Origin: Leptolyngbyaceae cyanobacterium RM1_1_2
GTDB lineage: Bacteria > Cyanobacteriota > Cyanobacteriia > Phormidesmidales > Phormidesmidaceae
DNA: 37,410 nt
NCBI GenBank assembly: GCA_012032345.1
Contig: JAAUQI010000050.1
Span: 1-37,410, forward strand
Direction of reading: 5' to 3'
Shown: piece by piece, positions 24,319 through 32,645 of the stretch
Numbering within the stretch: position 1 is the stretch's first letter
How the letters are laid out: each line of letters begins with the position of its first letter
Made by a program: the position numbers and the translations under genes
Notes under the pieces: generated by a model
What the model was told of the DNA's origin: nothing
Databases searched by the model: none
The model's input: only the letters and a program-made list of their open reading frames with translations

Positions 24319-26580
24319 TTGAAAATTCAACTTCGTCAACTCCGTCACTTGTTTGCCGCCGATCGATTTTGTGTGGGGGATAAAATCTTTTACCTCAGTA
24401 CTCTGGCCCAGCAGGGACACCCAGTGGTGCCAGGTTGGGTTGTTTCCCATGAGAACTGTCGCCAGTTCATTGAGGCGACCAGCCGTTTAGAACCTTTTCT
24501 GGCAGATTTATCTACCTCATCACTGCATCTCAACATTGATGACGCCCAGCAGCTACAAAACGTTGCAGGGCGGATTCAGCAGGCCATGCAAGCAACGCCG
24601 CTGGTTTGGGATGCTCAGCCGCTAGTGGAGACGCTGGCAGACAAAGCTCTAATTCTTAGACCTTCAATTAGCTTGGGCAAGCGCCCGCTCCGTAGCTCAG
24701 TTAGCCAGCTCAGCGGGCTGCTGCCAGCTCAAACCTGCTGGGCCACGCCTGAGAATTTGTCTGCTGGCCTAAAAGCCCTCTGGGCCGAACTTTTTACAGC
24801 CAAAAGTCTGTTTTACTGGCAGCGATCGCAGATCCAGATTCAAGACATTCATCTGGCAGTTTTAATTCAGCCGCTGCTGCCAGCTAAGATTTCTGGGTAC
24901 CTGCACCTGATTAACGGACAGGCTCAAATCTGGGCTGTTTGGGGGCTGGGGATGGCGCTAACTCACGGAGAAGCGATTCCCAGCCGATATCAAATTGAGC
25001 AGGGTCAACTGCAAGACTGGCAGGCTGGCCGTCAGACGCTGCGCCATGACATTAGGCAGCCGTCAGACGCAACTGCTAGCTGCACTGTGTCGCACTGGCC
25101 GGAGACAGAAGCGTCGGTAGAGCTGAGCGAAGACTGTCTTGATCGGCTGATGTATGTAGCTCAGAGAGCCGAAACGGTACTGGGGCCAGCGCTGGAGCTA
25201 GAGTGGCTGATAGCCGAAAATCAAAGCGATCTTTATCTGACCCAGGGACAGCCGCAAACGCGACGACCGCAGTTAAAGGCGTTCGTTCGCCCCTCCAATC
25301 AGACTACCCGGCCTAGATCCGCATTGCTAACGGGCCTCGCTGCCGCCCCCGGACAGGCCAGCGGACGTGCTTGGATATTGCGATCGCGTGAACTGCCTGA
25401 CCTGTCGGGGCAGATCGTCATTGCTACCCAGCTATTGCCTGACTGCATAGCGGCGCTACAGCAGGCGGTAGGCATTGTCACAGAGCAGGGCGGGCTAACT
25501 TCCCACGGCGCGATTTTGGCTCGTGAACTGGGCATTCCGGCTGTGGTGGGCGTGGCTCAGGCGACCCAGCAGCTAGCCACAGGTGAGCAGGTTTGGATTG
25601 ATGGCGATCGCGGTCTAGTGTCTAAAACAGCTTTGTCCACTGCGATCGCCATACCCCCAACCCCAGCTCAGCCTCAGAGCTGGGCCAAGCGGCTACAGAC
25701 CCAGCTCATGGTCAATCTCAGTCAGCCAGAAAGCCTTACCCCTCTGCAGCAGCTAAAGCTACCGATAGACGGCATTGGGCTACTGCGCTCAGAGCTGCTG
25801 ATGCTGCCCCTGCTAGAGCAGCAGCATCCCCACTACTGGCTACAGAACCAGCGGCACGATGAGCTGACAGCGTGCCTTGCCAGCCGCCTCAGCCTGTTTG
25901 CCCAAGCCCTGTGGCCGCGTCCGGTGCGCTATCGTTCGCTGGATCTGCGCTCTCACGAGTTTCAGCACCTCAAGGGCAGTCCGCCTGTAGAGGGCAATCC
26001 GATGCTGGGGCTGCGGGGAGCCTTTAGCTATCAGCTGTGGCCTCAGCTGTTTGAGGTTGAGCTGAGGGCGATTCAGCAGGTTTACCGCTCAGGGCTGAGC
26101 AATGTTCAGCTCATGCTGCCTTTTGTGCGCACGGTCGAAGAGTTTAGGTTTTGCCGTCAGCGCTGCGAACAGATCAGGCTCTGGCAGCAGGAGTCATTTC
26201 AGCTTTGGATCATGGCAGAGGTGCCCTCGGTTATTTTTTTGCTGCCAGACTATGTTGCAGCAGGCGTTAGCGGTATTGCCATTGGCACCAACGATCTGAG
26301 CCAGCTGCTACTGGGTGTCGATCGAGACCGGGCTGAATTTGGCGAGATCTATACTGAATCACACCCAGCCGTTTTAGCCGCGATCGCCCAAATCTTGCAA
26401 ACGGCTCAGCAGCTAAAGCTGCCCTGCTCAATTTGCGGACAGGGGCCAAGGCGCTACCCGGAGATGGTGGACTATCTGGTAGAACTGGGCATCACCGCTA
26501 TTTCAGTGGAGGTGGAGGCACTAGAAATGACCTATCAGGCGATCGCGGCGGCTGAAAAGCGTTCTGCCGATAGAGCATAG
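24319..26580 (+). CDS. PEP synthase/PPDK-like protein with divergent N-terminal half
   Basis: Read from TTG, this 753-residue protein has the order of PEP synthase: N-terminal ATP-grasp-like part (1-312), phosphohistidine swivel domain (about 335-435) with G-G-L-T-S-H-G-A-I (H396), and a PEP-binding TIM barrel (about 450-745) with E-G-N-P-M-L-G-L-R-G, I-G-T-N-D-L-S-Q and the Cys of S-I-C-G-Q-G-P. In the N-terminal half the Mg-ligand candidates E295 and Q309 are kept. The usual V-R-S-S-A...A-S-F-A-G-Q region reads L-R-P-S then unrelated sequence, G-V-M-F-T is absent, and Q-A-R-P is Q-G-Q-P. Normal PEP synthase is about 800 residues. It may be a phosphotransfer protein with altered nucleotide use or a diverged enzyme; this is inference. 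Confidence 0.82.
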   Translation: MKIQLRQLRHLFAADRFCVGDKIFYLSTLAQQGHPVVPGWVVSHENCRQFIEATSRLEPFLADLSTSSLHLNIDDAQQLQNVAGRIQQAMQATPLVWDAQPLVETLADKALILRPSISLGKRPLRSSVSQLSGLLPAQTCWATPENLSAGLKALWAELFTAKSLFYWQRSQIQIQDIHLAVLIQPLLPAKISGYLHLINGQAQIWAVWGLGMALTHGEAIPSRYQIEQGQLQDWQAGRQTLRHDIRQPSDATASCTVSHWPETEASVELSEDCLDRLMYVAQRAETVLGPALELEWLIAENQSDLYLTQGQPQTRRPQLKAFVRPSNQTTRPRSALLTGLAAAPGQASGRAWILRSRELPDLSGQIVIATQLLPDCIAALQQAVGIVTEQGGLTSHGAILARELGIPAVVGVAQATQQLATGEQVWIDGDRGLVSKTALSTAIAIPPTPAQPQSWAKRLQTQLMVNLSQPESLTPLQQLKLPIDGIGLLRSELLMLPLLEQQHPHYWLQNQRHDELTACLASRLSLFAQALWPRPVRYRSLDLRSHEFQHLKGSPPVEGNPMLGLRGAFSYQLWPQLFEVELRAIQQVYRSGLSNVQLMLPFVRTVEEFRFCRQRCEQIRLWQQESFQLWIMAEVPSVIFLLPDYVAAGVSGIAIGTNDLSQLLLGVDRDRAEFGEIYTESHPAVLAAIAQILQTAQQLKLPCSICGQGPRRYPEMVDYLVELGITAISVEVEALEMTYQAIAAAEKRSADRA

Positions 26581-26623
26581 TTAGCCAGCCAAGAAAAAAT
26601 AACTAATTTTTGATTATTCAGAC

Positions 26624-26629
26624 TACAAT
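26624..26629 (+). promoter_or_regulatory. Candidate -10 box upstream of rpsD
   Basis: TACAAT lies 37 nt before the rpsD ATG in an A/T-rich gap. No good -35 box is visible at the matching distance. Confidence 0.3.
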
Positions 26630-26666
26630 GGTGACTTTGGAAAGAATTTAATGGAGAGAAAGCTAC

Positions 26667-27275
26667 ATGGCGCGATATAGAGGCCCTCGCCTCAGGATAG
26701 TACGCCGACTCGGGGATCTTCCAGGACTGACTCGCAAGTCCCCTCGCAAGGCTTATCCCCCCGGACAGCACGGTCAGGCTCGCAAGAAAAAGTCTGAGTA
26801 TGCCATCCGTCTGGAGGAGAAGCAAAAGCTGCGCTTCAACTACGGTTTGACCGAGAAGCAGCTTCTGCGCTACGTCAGAAAGGCCCGTCGAGCGGGGGGT
26901 TCTACCGGGCAGGTGATTTTGCAGCTCCTAGAGATGCGCCTAGACAATACGGTTTTTCGCCTGGGCATGGCCCCGACAATCCCGGCAGCGCGGCAGCTGG
27001 TCAACCACGGACATGTAACCATCAACGGCAGAGTACTGAGCATTCCTAGCTATCAGTGCCGCCCCGGTGACGTGGTCAGCGTGCGAGACAAAGATCACTC
27101 TCGCAAACTGGTCGAAGCCAATCTGGACTTTCCGGGTCTGGCTAACTTGCCCAGTCATCTGGAGTTTGACAAAGGCAAGCTGACAGGCAAAGTCAACGGC
27201 ATCATTGAGCGTGAGTGGATCGCTCTCAACATCAACGAACTGCTCGTGGTTGAGTACTACTCTCGTCAGGCTTAA
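26667..27275 (+). CDS. rpsD: 30S ribosomal protein S4
   Basis: The 202-residue protein matches S4 throughout: [16 protein letters not shown] at the start, the K[15 protein letters not shown] helix, an S4 RNA-binding domain from about 90 ([11 protein letters not shown]), and the conserved H-V-T-I-N-G-R and P-S-Y segments. It binds 16S rRNA early in 30S assembly. Here it is a single gene, not in a ribosomal operon, which is usual in cyanobacteria. A GGAGAG lies 8 nt before the ATG and a terminator follows at 27370. Confidence 0.99.
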   Translation: MARYRGPRLRIVRRLGDLPGLTRKSPRKAYPPGQHGQARKKKSEYAIRLEEKQKLRFNYGLTEKQLLRYVRKARRAGGSTGQVILQLLEMRLDNTVFRLGMAPTIPAARQLVNHGHVTINGRVLSIPSYQCRPGDVVSVRDKDHSRKLVEANLDFPGLANLPSHLEFDKGKLTGKVNGIIEREWIALNINELLVVEYYSRQA

Positions 27276-27369
27276 GCTTCAGCCTACCGCCCTGAAGCTA
27301 ACTGATAGCTTACGTCTAGTCGGCATCCCTAAAATTCTTACCGCGCAGGCTACAATAATTTTCTTCAAA

Positions 27370-27402
27370 GCCCTCTGGAGCCGTCAATCCAGGGGGCCTT
27401 TG
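27370..27402 (+). terminator. Intrinsic terminator after rpsD
   Basis: GCCCTCTGGA (27370-27379) pairs with TCCAGGGGGC (27388-27397), a 10-bp stem with one G-T pair and an 8-nt loop, followed by CTTTGT. The T-run is short, but place and stem strength fit termination of rpsD. Confidence 0.7.
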
Positions 27403-27416
27403 TCTATAGGGGATCT

Positions 27417-27540
27417 ATAGCAAACCGCAGTTTGGTTAGAACAACTCAGATCGCTGAATCTTTACGTAACCCATATCCTATTCATCCTTCTGCCTTCATC
27501 CTTCTACCTTCATCCTTCTACCTTCTGCCTTTCGCTATAT
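27417..27540 (+). repeat. MITE-like repeat, left copy, with heptamer array
   Basis: The 124-bp unit has a unique head with a small hairpin (CAAAC CGCA GTTTG, 27421-27434). After it come seven tandem heptamers of form TTC(AT/TG/TA)CC (about 27481-27529). Its ends are short inverted repeats (TATAGC at 27416 and GCTATA at 27534-27539). It is nearly identical, apart from heptamer number, to the reverse complement of 28371-28487. Confidence 0.9.
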
Positions 27541-27550
27541 TTGTGGCAGT

Positions 27551-28372
27551 TTATTTACGGCAGATAGCGGTGTAGGCCGTGATATCGTTCCAAACACCCT
27601 GAGGAGTGGCGATCGCCTCTAGCTCGGCAAAATACTCTCGCTGGAGCTGCTGGAGCTGAGTCTCAGAGAGCGCTAGCAAAGGCCGATCAAACGGGTTGGG
27701 GCGATCGCTGGGCAGTCGCCACCACTTTTTCAAATCTTCTAAGCTGAGGTAGCCACCAAACTGTTTGGCCGTAATTTGAATATTTTGAAAGCCTGCGGCT
27801 GCTAAAAGCTGGTGAAAGCGCTCGGGAGTTCCGGTTGGATAGTTCCAGGCTGTCAGGGAGACGCCGTAGGGGGCTGCTACGCGATGCATGACCATGCTGG
27901 CAACGAAGGCATATTCTGAAAAGCCATTTACTGCCAGAGAGCCGCCGACTCTAAGCAGAGTGTGCCAGCACTTTAGAGCAACTGGAATATCGCTGAGCAA
28001 GACTAAGGCCGAGCAGCAAAATACCGTGTCGAAGTGTTCTGCTGGCAGGCTGACAGCTTCTACGTCGGCTAGTCGAAACTCAATATTTTCCAAGTTCAAG
28101 AAATCTGCTTTTCTCTGCGCCTGCTTCAGCATCTCGTCTGAAAAATCCAGACCTAAAACAAATCCCTGAGAGCCAACCTGACGTGCCGCCGCGATCGCCA
28201 CTAGTCCTGTCCCTGTGGCTATGTCTAAAACCTGCTGTCCGGGACGCAGGCGGATCTGCTCGACTAAATGGTGTGCCAAACGTGGATGAAAGCTGCTCTC
28301 GGTGTCGTAGGTGACGCTGCGGCTGCTGTAGTATCCCGCTAGCTGCTGTTTGTGCTGGCTGTCAGGAGTCAT
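27551..28372 (-). CDS. Class I SAM-dependent methyltransferase bracketed by inverted repeats
   Basis: This 273-residue methyltransferase is of the UbiE/MenG-like type 11 group. Motif I is V-L-D-I-A-T-G-T-G-L-V-A at about 48-59; an acidic residue ends strand 2 (L-G-L-D-F-S-D-E-M-L), then L-A-D-V-E, and F-C-C-S-A-L-V-L-L-S-D at strand 4. The C-terminal half is variable. The substrate is unknown. The stop is 10 nt from the left repeat (27417-27540), and the ATG directly abuts the right repeat (28371-28487), so no normal leader or Shine-Dalgarno exists outside the repeat. Expression must come from within or beyond the repeat. The gene lies between rpsD and the moaA 3' end, and the whole block looks like an inserted cassette. 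Confidence 0.88.
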   Translation of the reverse strand: MTPDSQHKQQLAGYYSSRSVTYDTESSFHPRLAHHLVEQIRLRPGQQVLDIATGTGLVAIAAARQVGSQGFVLGLDFSDEMLKQAQRKADFLNLENIEFRLADVEAVSLPAEHFDTVFCCSALVLLSDIPVALKCWHTLLRVGGSLAVNGFSEYAFVASMVMHRVAAPYGVSLTAWNYPTGTPERFHQLLAAAGFQNIQITAKQFGGYLSLEDLKKWWRLPSDRPNPFDRPLLALSETQLQQLQREYFAELEAIATPQGVWNDITAYTAICRK

Positions 28373-28487
28373 ATAGCGAAAGGATGAAGGATGAAGGCAG
28401 AAGGATGAAGGCAGAAGGATGAATAGGATATGGGTTACGTAAAGATTCAGCGATCTGAGTTGTTCTAACCAAACTGCGGTTTGCTAT
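28371..28487 (-). repeat. MITE-like repeat, right copy, inverted
   Basis: The 117-bp reverse-complement copy of 27417-27540 has six heptamers rather than seven. It runs from the methyltransferase start codon to 2 nt from the moaA stop codon. The head sequence matches the left copy over about 90 nt with no difference seen by eye. Confidence 0.9.
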
Positions 28488-28489
28488 GG

Positions 28490-29479
28490 CTAGCCCCCAA
28501 TTTGAGACATGGTGCGGCTGTAGGTGCCGAGGGTGCCTGACTCTCGCTGCTTGTAGTTGATTTCTGGCTTGATTTCGATCAGGTGGGTAACGCGATCGCG
28601 GATTTCGGCTAAATCTGTGCCGTCTCGCAGCAGCGATCGCAGGTTGACCTGTCCGATCTCGTTTAGCAGGCAGGGCCGCAGCCAGCCATCGGCAGAGAGG
28701 CGCATACGGTTGCAGCGATCGCAGAAGCACTCAGACATCTGGCTGATAAAGCCTAAGGTGCCCTGAGCGCCCGGAATCTGAAAGACGTCGGCGGGGCCGT
28801 TGCCGCGCACTGCCGACTCAGCCAGCCCCCAGCGATCGCGGATCTGCTGCCGAATTGTTTCAGAATCGATCCAGCCTTTCTCGCCAAACAGCGAACTGTT
28901 ACCAATAGGCATAAACTCAATAAAACGAACGTGCCATTCTCGCTCCAGCGTCAGCGCTGCTAGGTTCATCACCTCATGATCGTTGACGCCAGGGATCACT
29001 ACGACATTAAGCTTCAGCGGCGAAAACCCCACCGCGTGCGCCACCTGAATCCCCTGCCAAACCTCATGCCAGCGCGATCGCCCCCGACCCCCAATAATCT
29101 GCTGAAAAACATCGGGATCTAAAGAATCTAAGCTGATATTAATCCGCCGCAAACCCGCCTCATAGAGGGCTGCGGCTTTATCTGCCAGCAAAAAGGCATT
29201 GGTGGTCATAGCCAGATCTTCAGTCTCAGGCAGCGCCGCGATCGCCCGCACAATGTCTATCACATCTGGACGCAGCAGTGGCTCTCCCCCCGTCAGCCGA
29301 AACCGGGTAAAGCCCAAAGGAATAAAAACTGCTTTTAGCAGGCTCATCAGCTCATCCGTCCTCAGCCAGTCCTGCTGCTGCTGATAGGCTAAATCTTCAC
29401 CTTCTGGCATACAGTACTGACAGCGGAAATTGCAGCGATCGATCAGGCTGATACGTAAGTAGTCAATGCGGTTGGGCAT
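28490..29479 (-). CDS. moaA: GTP 3',8-cyclase MoaA
   Basis: MoaA is the radical SAM enzyme that, with MoaC, makes cyclic pyranopterin monophosphate from GTP for molybdenum cofactor. From the ATG at 29479 the protein has 329 residues: [17 protein letters not shown] (SAM cluster CxxxCxxC), the G-G-E-P motif, a C-terminal second cluster in [11 protein letters not shown] and L-R-P-C-L, and the terminal Gly-Gly that is typical of MoaA. A longer frame to a GTG at 29569 would add 30 residues encoded by repeat-like DNA (CCACCCCT units and a palindrome), so I reject it. No Shine-Dalgarno precedes 29479. It is divergent from cbiD. Confidence 0.95.
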   Translation of the reverse strand: MPNRIDYLRISLIDRCNFRCQYCMPEGEDLAYQQQQDWLRTDELMSLLKAVFIPLGFTRFRLTGGEPLLRPDVIDIVRAIAALPETEDLAMTTNAFLLADKAAALYEAGLRRINISLDSLDPDVFQQIIGGRGRSRWHEVWQGIQVAHAVGFSPLKLNVVVIPGVNDHEVMNLAALTLEREWHVRFIEFMPIGNSSLFGEKGWIDSETIRQQIRDRWGLAESAVRGNGPADVFQIPGAQGTLGFISQMSECFCDRCNRMRLSADGWLRPCLLNEIGQVNLRSLLRDGTDLAEIRDRVTHLIEIKPEINYKQRESGTLGTYSRTMSQIGG

Positions 29480-29552
29480 GGAGGGGTGGAGGGGTGGAGG
29501 AGTGGGGAACCACGAATTTACTGCAGCTTGGCGGGAAGTAGCATTCATCGGT

Positions 29553-29571
29553 AGGTGGGCAATGCCCACCT
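29553..29571. repeat. Palindrome AGGTGGGCAATGCCCACCT
   Basis: A 9-bp perfect inverted repeat around one central base, in the gap between moaA and cbiD. It is nearly identical to the one at 29600. Confidence 0.75.
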
Positions 29572-29599
29572 CCTGCTCGATCCTTAGCTTGACAGGGCT

Positions 29600-29618
29600 A
29601 GGTGGGCATCGCCCACCT
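29600..29618. repeat. Palindrome AGGTGGGCATCGCCCACCT
   Basis: Second copy of the 29553 palindrome, with one changed base pair near the centre; an 8-bp stem remains. The pair lies between the divergent moaA and cbiD genes. Confidence 0.75.
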
Positions 29619-29683
29619 CATGATCAATCTGGGTAGAGGAGGGTTGTCCGTTTTTAGTTTAGCAACCTTAGTATTTCTAATGT

Positions 29684-30826
29684 ATGACGGCTGATTCTGA
29701 TTCTGATGACCTGAGAGCTGGGGCAAGAGCGGGCTATACCCTGCCTGTGTTTGCCTGTGCCGGGGCGATCGCGGCTCTGGGGCAGCTTCAGGGCCAGAGA
29801 GCAACTGACACGGTGACGGTGGACTTAATTAATCCGGTGCAGGAGGTGGAGATTCCGGTTGAGCAGGTCGCGCCCCTGCCGGATGACTCGGTGCTGGCCG
29901 TGACCCGCAGCGATCCGGGAGACAATCTAGACCTGACGCGGGGAACGCCTATCTGGACGGTGGTGCGCTGGGCAGAGGCGGGGCAAACAGAAGCGATCGC
30001 CCTGGAGGGGGGCGCTGGCATTGGCCGCCAGCAGCAGACCGGAGCAGCAGCTATCTACGCCTATGCACAACGGCTAATAGTAGAAAACCTGAGGCCGCTG
30101 CTGGGAACTGGAGAAAAAATTCAGGTGACGGTAATTTTGCCCCAGGGCAAAGCTCTGGCGGAGCGCACGTCTAATGCGGCCTTTGGGGTGGTAGAAGGGC
30201 TGTCACTTCTGGGAACCAGCGGCATTGCCCAACCCCTGAGTGCACCGGGACAGCTCGCGGCGTTTCAAGCTGAACTACGGCAAAAAGCCCAAACTTACGA
30301 CACCCTAGTATTTTGTATCGGGGAGAACGGCCTGGATCTGTCACTGCAGCTAGGAATCGCCGCCGATCGCCGCCTTAAAACCGCTAACTGGCTAGGGCCG
30401 CTGCTGGTTGAGGCAGGGCTGCAGGGAATTCGAGAAATTTTGCTGTTTGGCTATCACGGCAAGCTGATGAAGCTAGCAGGCGGTATTTTTCACACCCATC
30501 ACCATGTAGCCGATGGCCGCCAGGAGATTCTAGCCGCCCATTGCGCGGCCCAAGGACTGGCAACTGAGAGGGTTCAGGCCGTTCTAGCCAGTCCAACGGC
30601 TGAGGCAGCCCTGAGCGCCCTACGACAGCTTGATTGCTCAGAGGGCACCCGCTGGGTGGATTTAGTCTATGGCGCGATCGCCCAAAAAATTGATCACAGA
30701 ACCGCTGCCTACATTCACAAACAGGCGGCTGTGCGGGTCACTATTGGCAGCATTTTGTTTGACCGCGATCGCCAAATCATAATTAAAAGTGACCAAGGCG
30801 ATCAGATCCTGTCGAAGATTTGCTAA
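29684..30826 (+). CDS. cbiD: Cobalt-precorrin-5B C1-methyltransferase CbiD
   Basis: A 380-residue protein of the CbiD family, which methylates C1 of cobalt-precorrin-5B with SAM in the anaerobic cobalamin path. It shows R-A-G-A-R-A-G-Y-T-L-P-V-F-A near the start (family: R-x-G-x-T-T-G-x-C), V-T-R-S-D-P-G-D-N-L-D-L-T-R-G, G-E-N-G-L-D, and the very conserved F-G-Y-H-G-K-L-M-K-L-A-G-G-I-F-H-T-H-H at about 256-275. Length is normal. The first conserved part has Y-T-L-P in place of T-T-G-x-C, a variation. No Shine-Dalgarno is visible. An intrinsic terminator follows. Confidence 0.93.
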   Translation: MTADSDSDDLRAGARAGYTLPVFACAGAIAALGQLQGQRATDTVTVDLINPVQEVEIPVEQVAPLPDDSVLAVTRSDPGDNLDLTRGTPIWTVVRWAEAGQTEAIALEGGAGIGRQQQTGAAAIYAYAQRLIVENLRPLLGTGEKIQVTVILPQGKALAERTSNAAFGVVEGLSLLGTSGIAQPLSAPGQLAAFQAELRQKAQTYDTLVFCIGENGLDLSLQLGIAADRRLKTANWLGPLLVEAGLQGIREILLFGYHGKLMKLAGGIFHTHHHVADGRQEILAAHCAAQGLATERVQAVLASPTAEAALSALRQLDCSEGTRWVDLVYGAIAQKIDHRTAAYIHKQAAVRVTIGSILFDRDRQIIIKSDQGDQILSKIC

Positions 30827-30864
30827 CCTGGTTAGAACATTTTTCACAGTTTATGCATAAACTC

Positions 30865-30897
30865 GCTGATGCTTAAACTTGCATCGGCATTTTTTAT
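30865..30897 (+). terminator. Intrinsic terminator after cbiD
   Basis: GCTGATGC (30865-30872) pairs with GCATCGGC (30881-30888) over an 8-nt loop and is followed by ATTTTTTAT. This is a standard rho-independent shape 38 nt after the cbiD stop. Confidence 0.85.
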
Positions 30898-31019
30898 ACC
30901 AAAATATTTTTTTACGTAGACATCCGGTTTTTAGCGTAGATGCTTACATCAATCTCCAGGCAGCTTTTGTAGGCTAACTCATTTTTATTTCGCTCACTAT
31001 CTACCACAGGACTAAGCTC

Positions 31020-32633
31020 GTGACCCCTCAAACTGAAAATGCAATGCCTCCGGTTGCGCCCGATCTCAGAGACCTCAACCGTCAGATGCTGCTGATCCTG
31101 GATTTTGGTTCACAATATTCTGAGCTGATTGCGCGTCGCATCCGTGAAACTCAGGTTTATTCTGAAGTTCTTTCTTACCGCACCACAGCTGAGCAGCTAC
31201 GGCAGCTCAATCCCAGGGGGCTGATTCTCTCCGGCGGCCCCAAATCGGTCTATGACGCCGGTGCCCCCCACTGCGATCCCGAGATTTGGAACTTAGGTAT
31301 TCCTATTTTGGGGGTTTGCTATGGGATGCAGGTCATGGTGCAGCAGCTTGGCGGCCAGGTTGAACGGGCTGAACGGGGGGAATATGGCAAAGCATCGCTG
31401 CACATTGACGATCCCACCGATTTGCTCACCAACGTAGAAGACGGCTCGACTATGTGGATGAGCCACGCCGATTCGGTAGCCCATCTGCCCCCCGGATTTG
31501 AAACCCTAGCCCACACTGAGAATACGCCCTGCGCGGCGATCGCTGACCACGAGCGCCGACACTATGGGGTTCAATTTCACCCAGAGGTGGTGCATTCCCA
31601 AGACGGCATTGCCCTGATTCGCAATTTTGTCTATCACATCTGCAATTGCGAGCCGACCTGGACGACAGAAACGTTTGTTGAAGAAGCAATTCGTGAAGTC
31701 AGAGCCAGGGTGGGTGATAAGCGAGTGCTGCTGGCGCTTTCTGGCGGCGTCGATTCTTCCACGCTGGCTTTTTTGCTACACCGGGCCATTGGCGACCAGC
31801 TTACCTGCATGTTTATCGATCAGGGCTTTATGCGTAAGTATGAGCCGGAGCGCCTGGTGCAGCTTTTTCGAGACGAGTTTGCGATTCCGGTGCAGTATGT
31901 CAATGCCCGCGATCGCTTTATTAACCGTATTGCTGGCGTCACCGACCCTGAAGAAAAGCGCAAGCATATCGGCCATGAGTTTATTCGCGTTTTTGAAGAG
32001 GAATCTAGGCGCTTAGGCCCCTTTGACTATCTGGCTCAGGGAACGCTCTATCCCGACGTGATCGAATCTGCCGATACCAACGTTGATCCCAAGACCGGGG
32101 AGCGGGTCGCTGTCAAAATTAAGAGCCATCACAATGTCGGCGGCTTGCCCAAAGACCTGCAGTTTAAGCTGGTCGAACCCCTGCGCAAGCTATTTAAGGA
32201 CGAGGTGCGAAAGGTGGGGCGATCGATTGGTCTGCCCGAAGAAATCGTTCAGCGTCATCCTTTCCCTGGCCCAGGTTTAGCCATTCGCATTATTGGCGAA
32301 GTCACATCTGAGCGGCTCAACATTCTGCGCGATGCCGACTTTGTTGTCCGCGACGAAATTCAAAAGCAGGGCATGTATCACGACTTTTGGCAGGCATTCG
32401 CCGTCCTGTTGCCGATTCGTAGCGTCGGGGTAATGGGCGATCAGCGCACCTATGCCCATCCGATAGTGCTACGCCTGATTGCTAGCGAAGACGGCATGAC
32501 CGCAGACTGGTCACGGGTGCCCTACGACCTGCTAGAAACCATTTCTAACCGTATGGTCAACGAGGTTAAAGGGGTCAACCGCGTCGTCTATGACATTACC
32601 TCTAAGCCCCCTGGCACTATAGAGTGGGAGTAA
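31020..32633 (+). CDS. guaA: GMP synthase (glutamine-hydrolysing)
   Basis: The 537-residue enzyme converts XMP, ATP and glutamine to GMP. The N-terminal glutaminase domain has the nucleophile C100 in G-V-C-Y-G-M-Q and the F-H-P-E pair. The ATP pyrophosphatase domain has the P-loop L-S-G-G-V-D-S-S near 240. The C-terminal dimerisation domain ends with K-P-P-G-T-I-E-W-E, the usual terminus. The start is GTG with AGGA 8 nt upstream (31008-31011). An ATG eight codons later is the other possible start. It is 12 nt from the following broken lipoprotein gene. Confidence 0.98.
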   Translation: MTPQTENAMPPVAPDLRDLNRQMLLILDFGSQYSELIARRIRETQVYSEVLSYRTTAEQLRQLNPRGLILSGGPKSVYDAGAPHCDPEIWNLGIPILGVCYGMQVMVQQLGGQVERAERGEYGKASLHIDDPTDLLTNVEDGSTMWMSHADSVAHLPPGFETLAHTENTPCAAIADHERRHYGVQFHPEVVHSQDGIALIRNFVYHICNCEPTWTTETFVEEAIREVRARVGDKRVLLALSGGVDSSTLAFLLHRAIGDQLTCMFIDQGFMRKYEPERLVQLFRDEFAIPVQYVNARDRFINRIAGVTDPEEKRKHIGHEFIRVFEEESRRLGPFDYLAQGTLYPDVIESADTNVDPKTGERVAVKIKSHHNVGGLPKDLQFKLVEPLRKLFKDEVRKVGRSIGLPEEIVQRHPFPGPGLAIRIIGEVTSERLNILRDADFVVRDEIQKQGMYHDFWQAFAVLLPIRSVGVMGDQRTYAHPIVLRLIASEDGMTADWSRVPYDLLETISNRMVNEVKGVNRVVYDITSKPPGTIEWE

Positions 32634-32645
32634 CCAGAGGTTTTT

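Noticed and set aside
28362-28730. 122-residue minus-strand frame across the moaA end and the right repeat
   Set aside because: It is a shadow of moaA read in another frame and continued through heptamer repeats.
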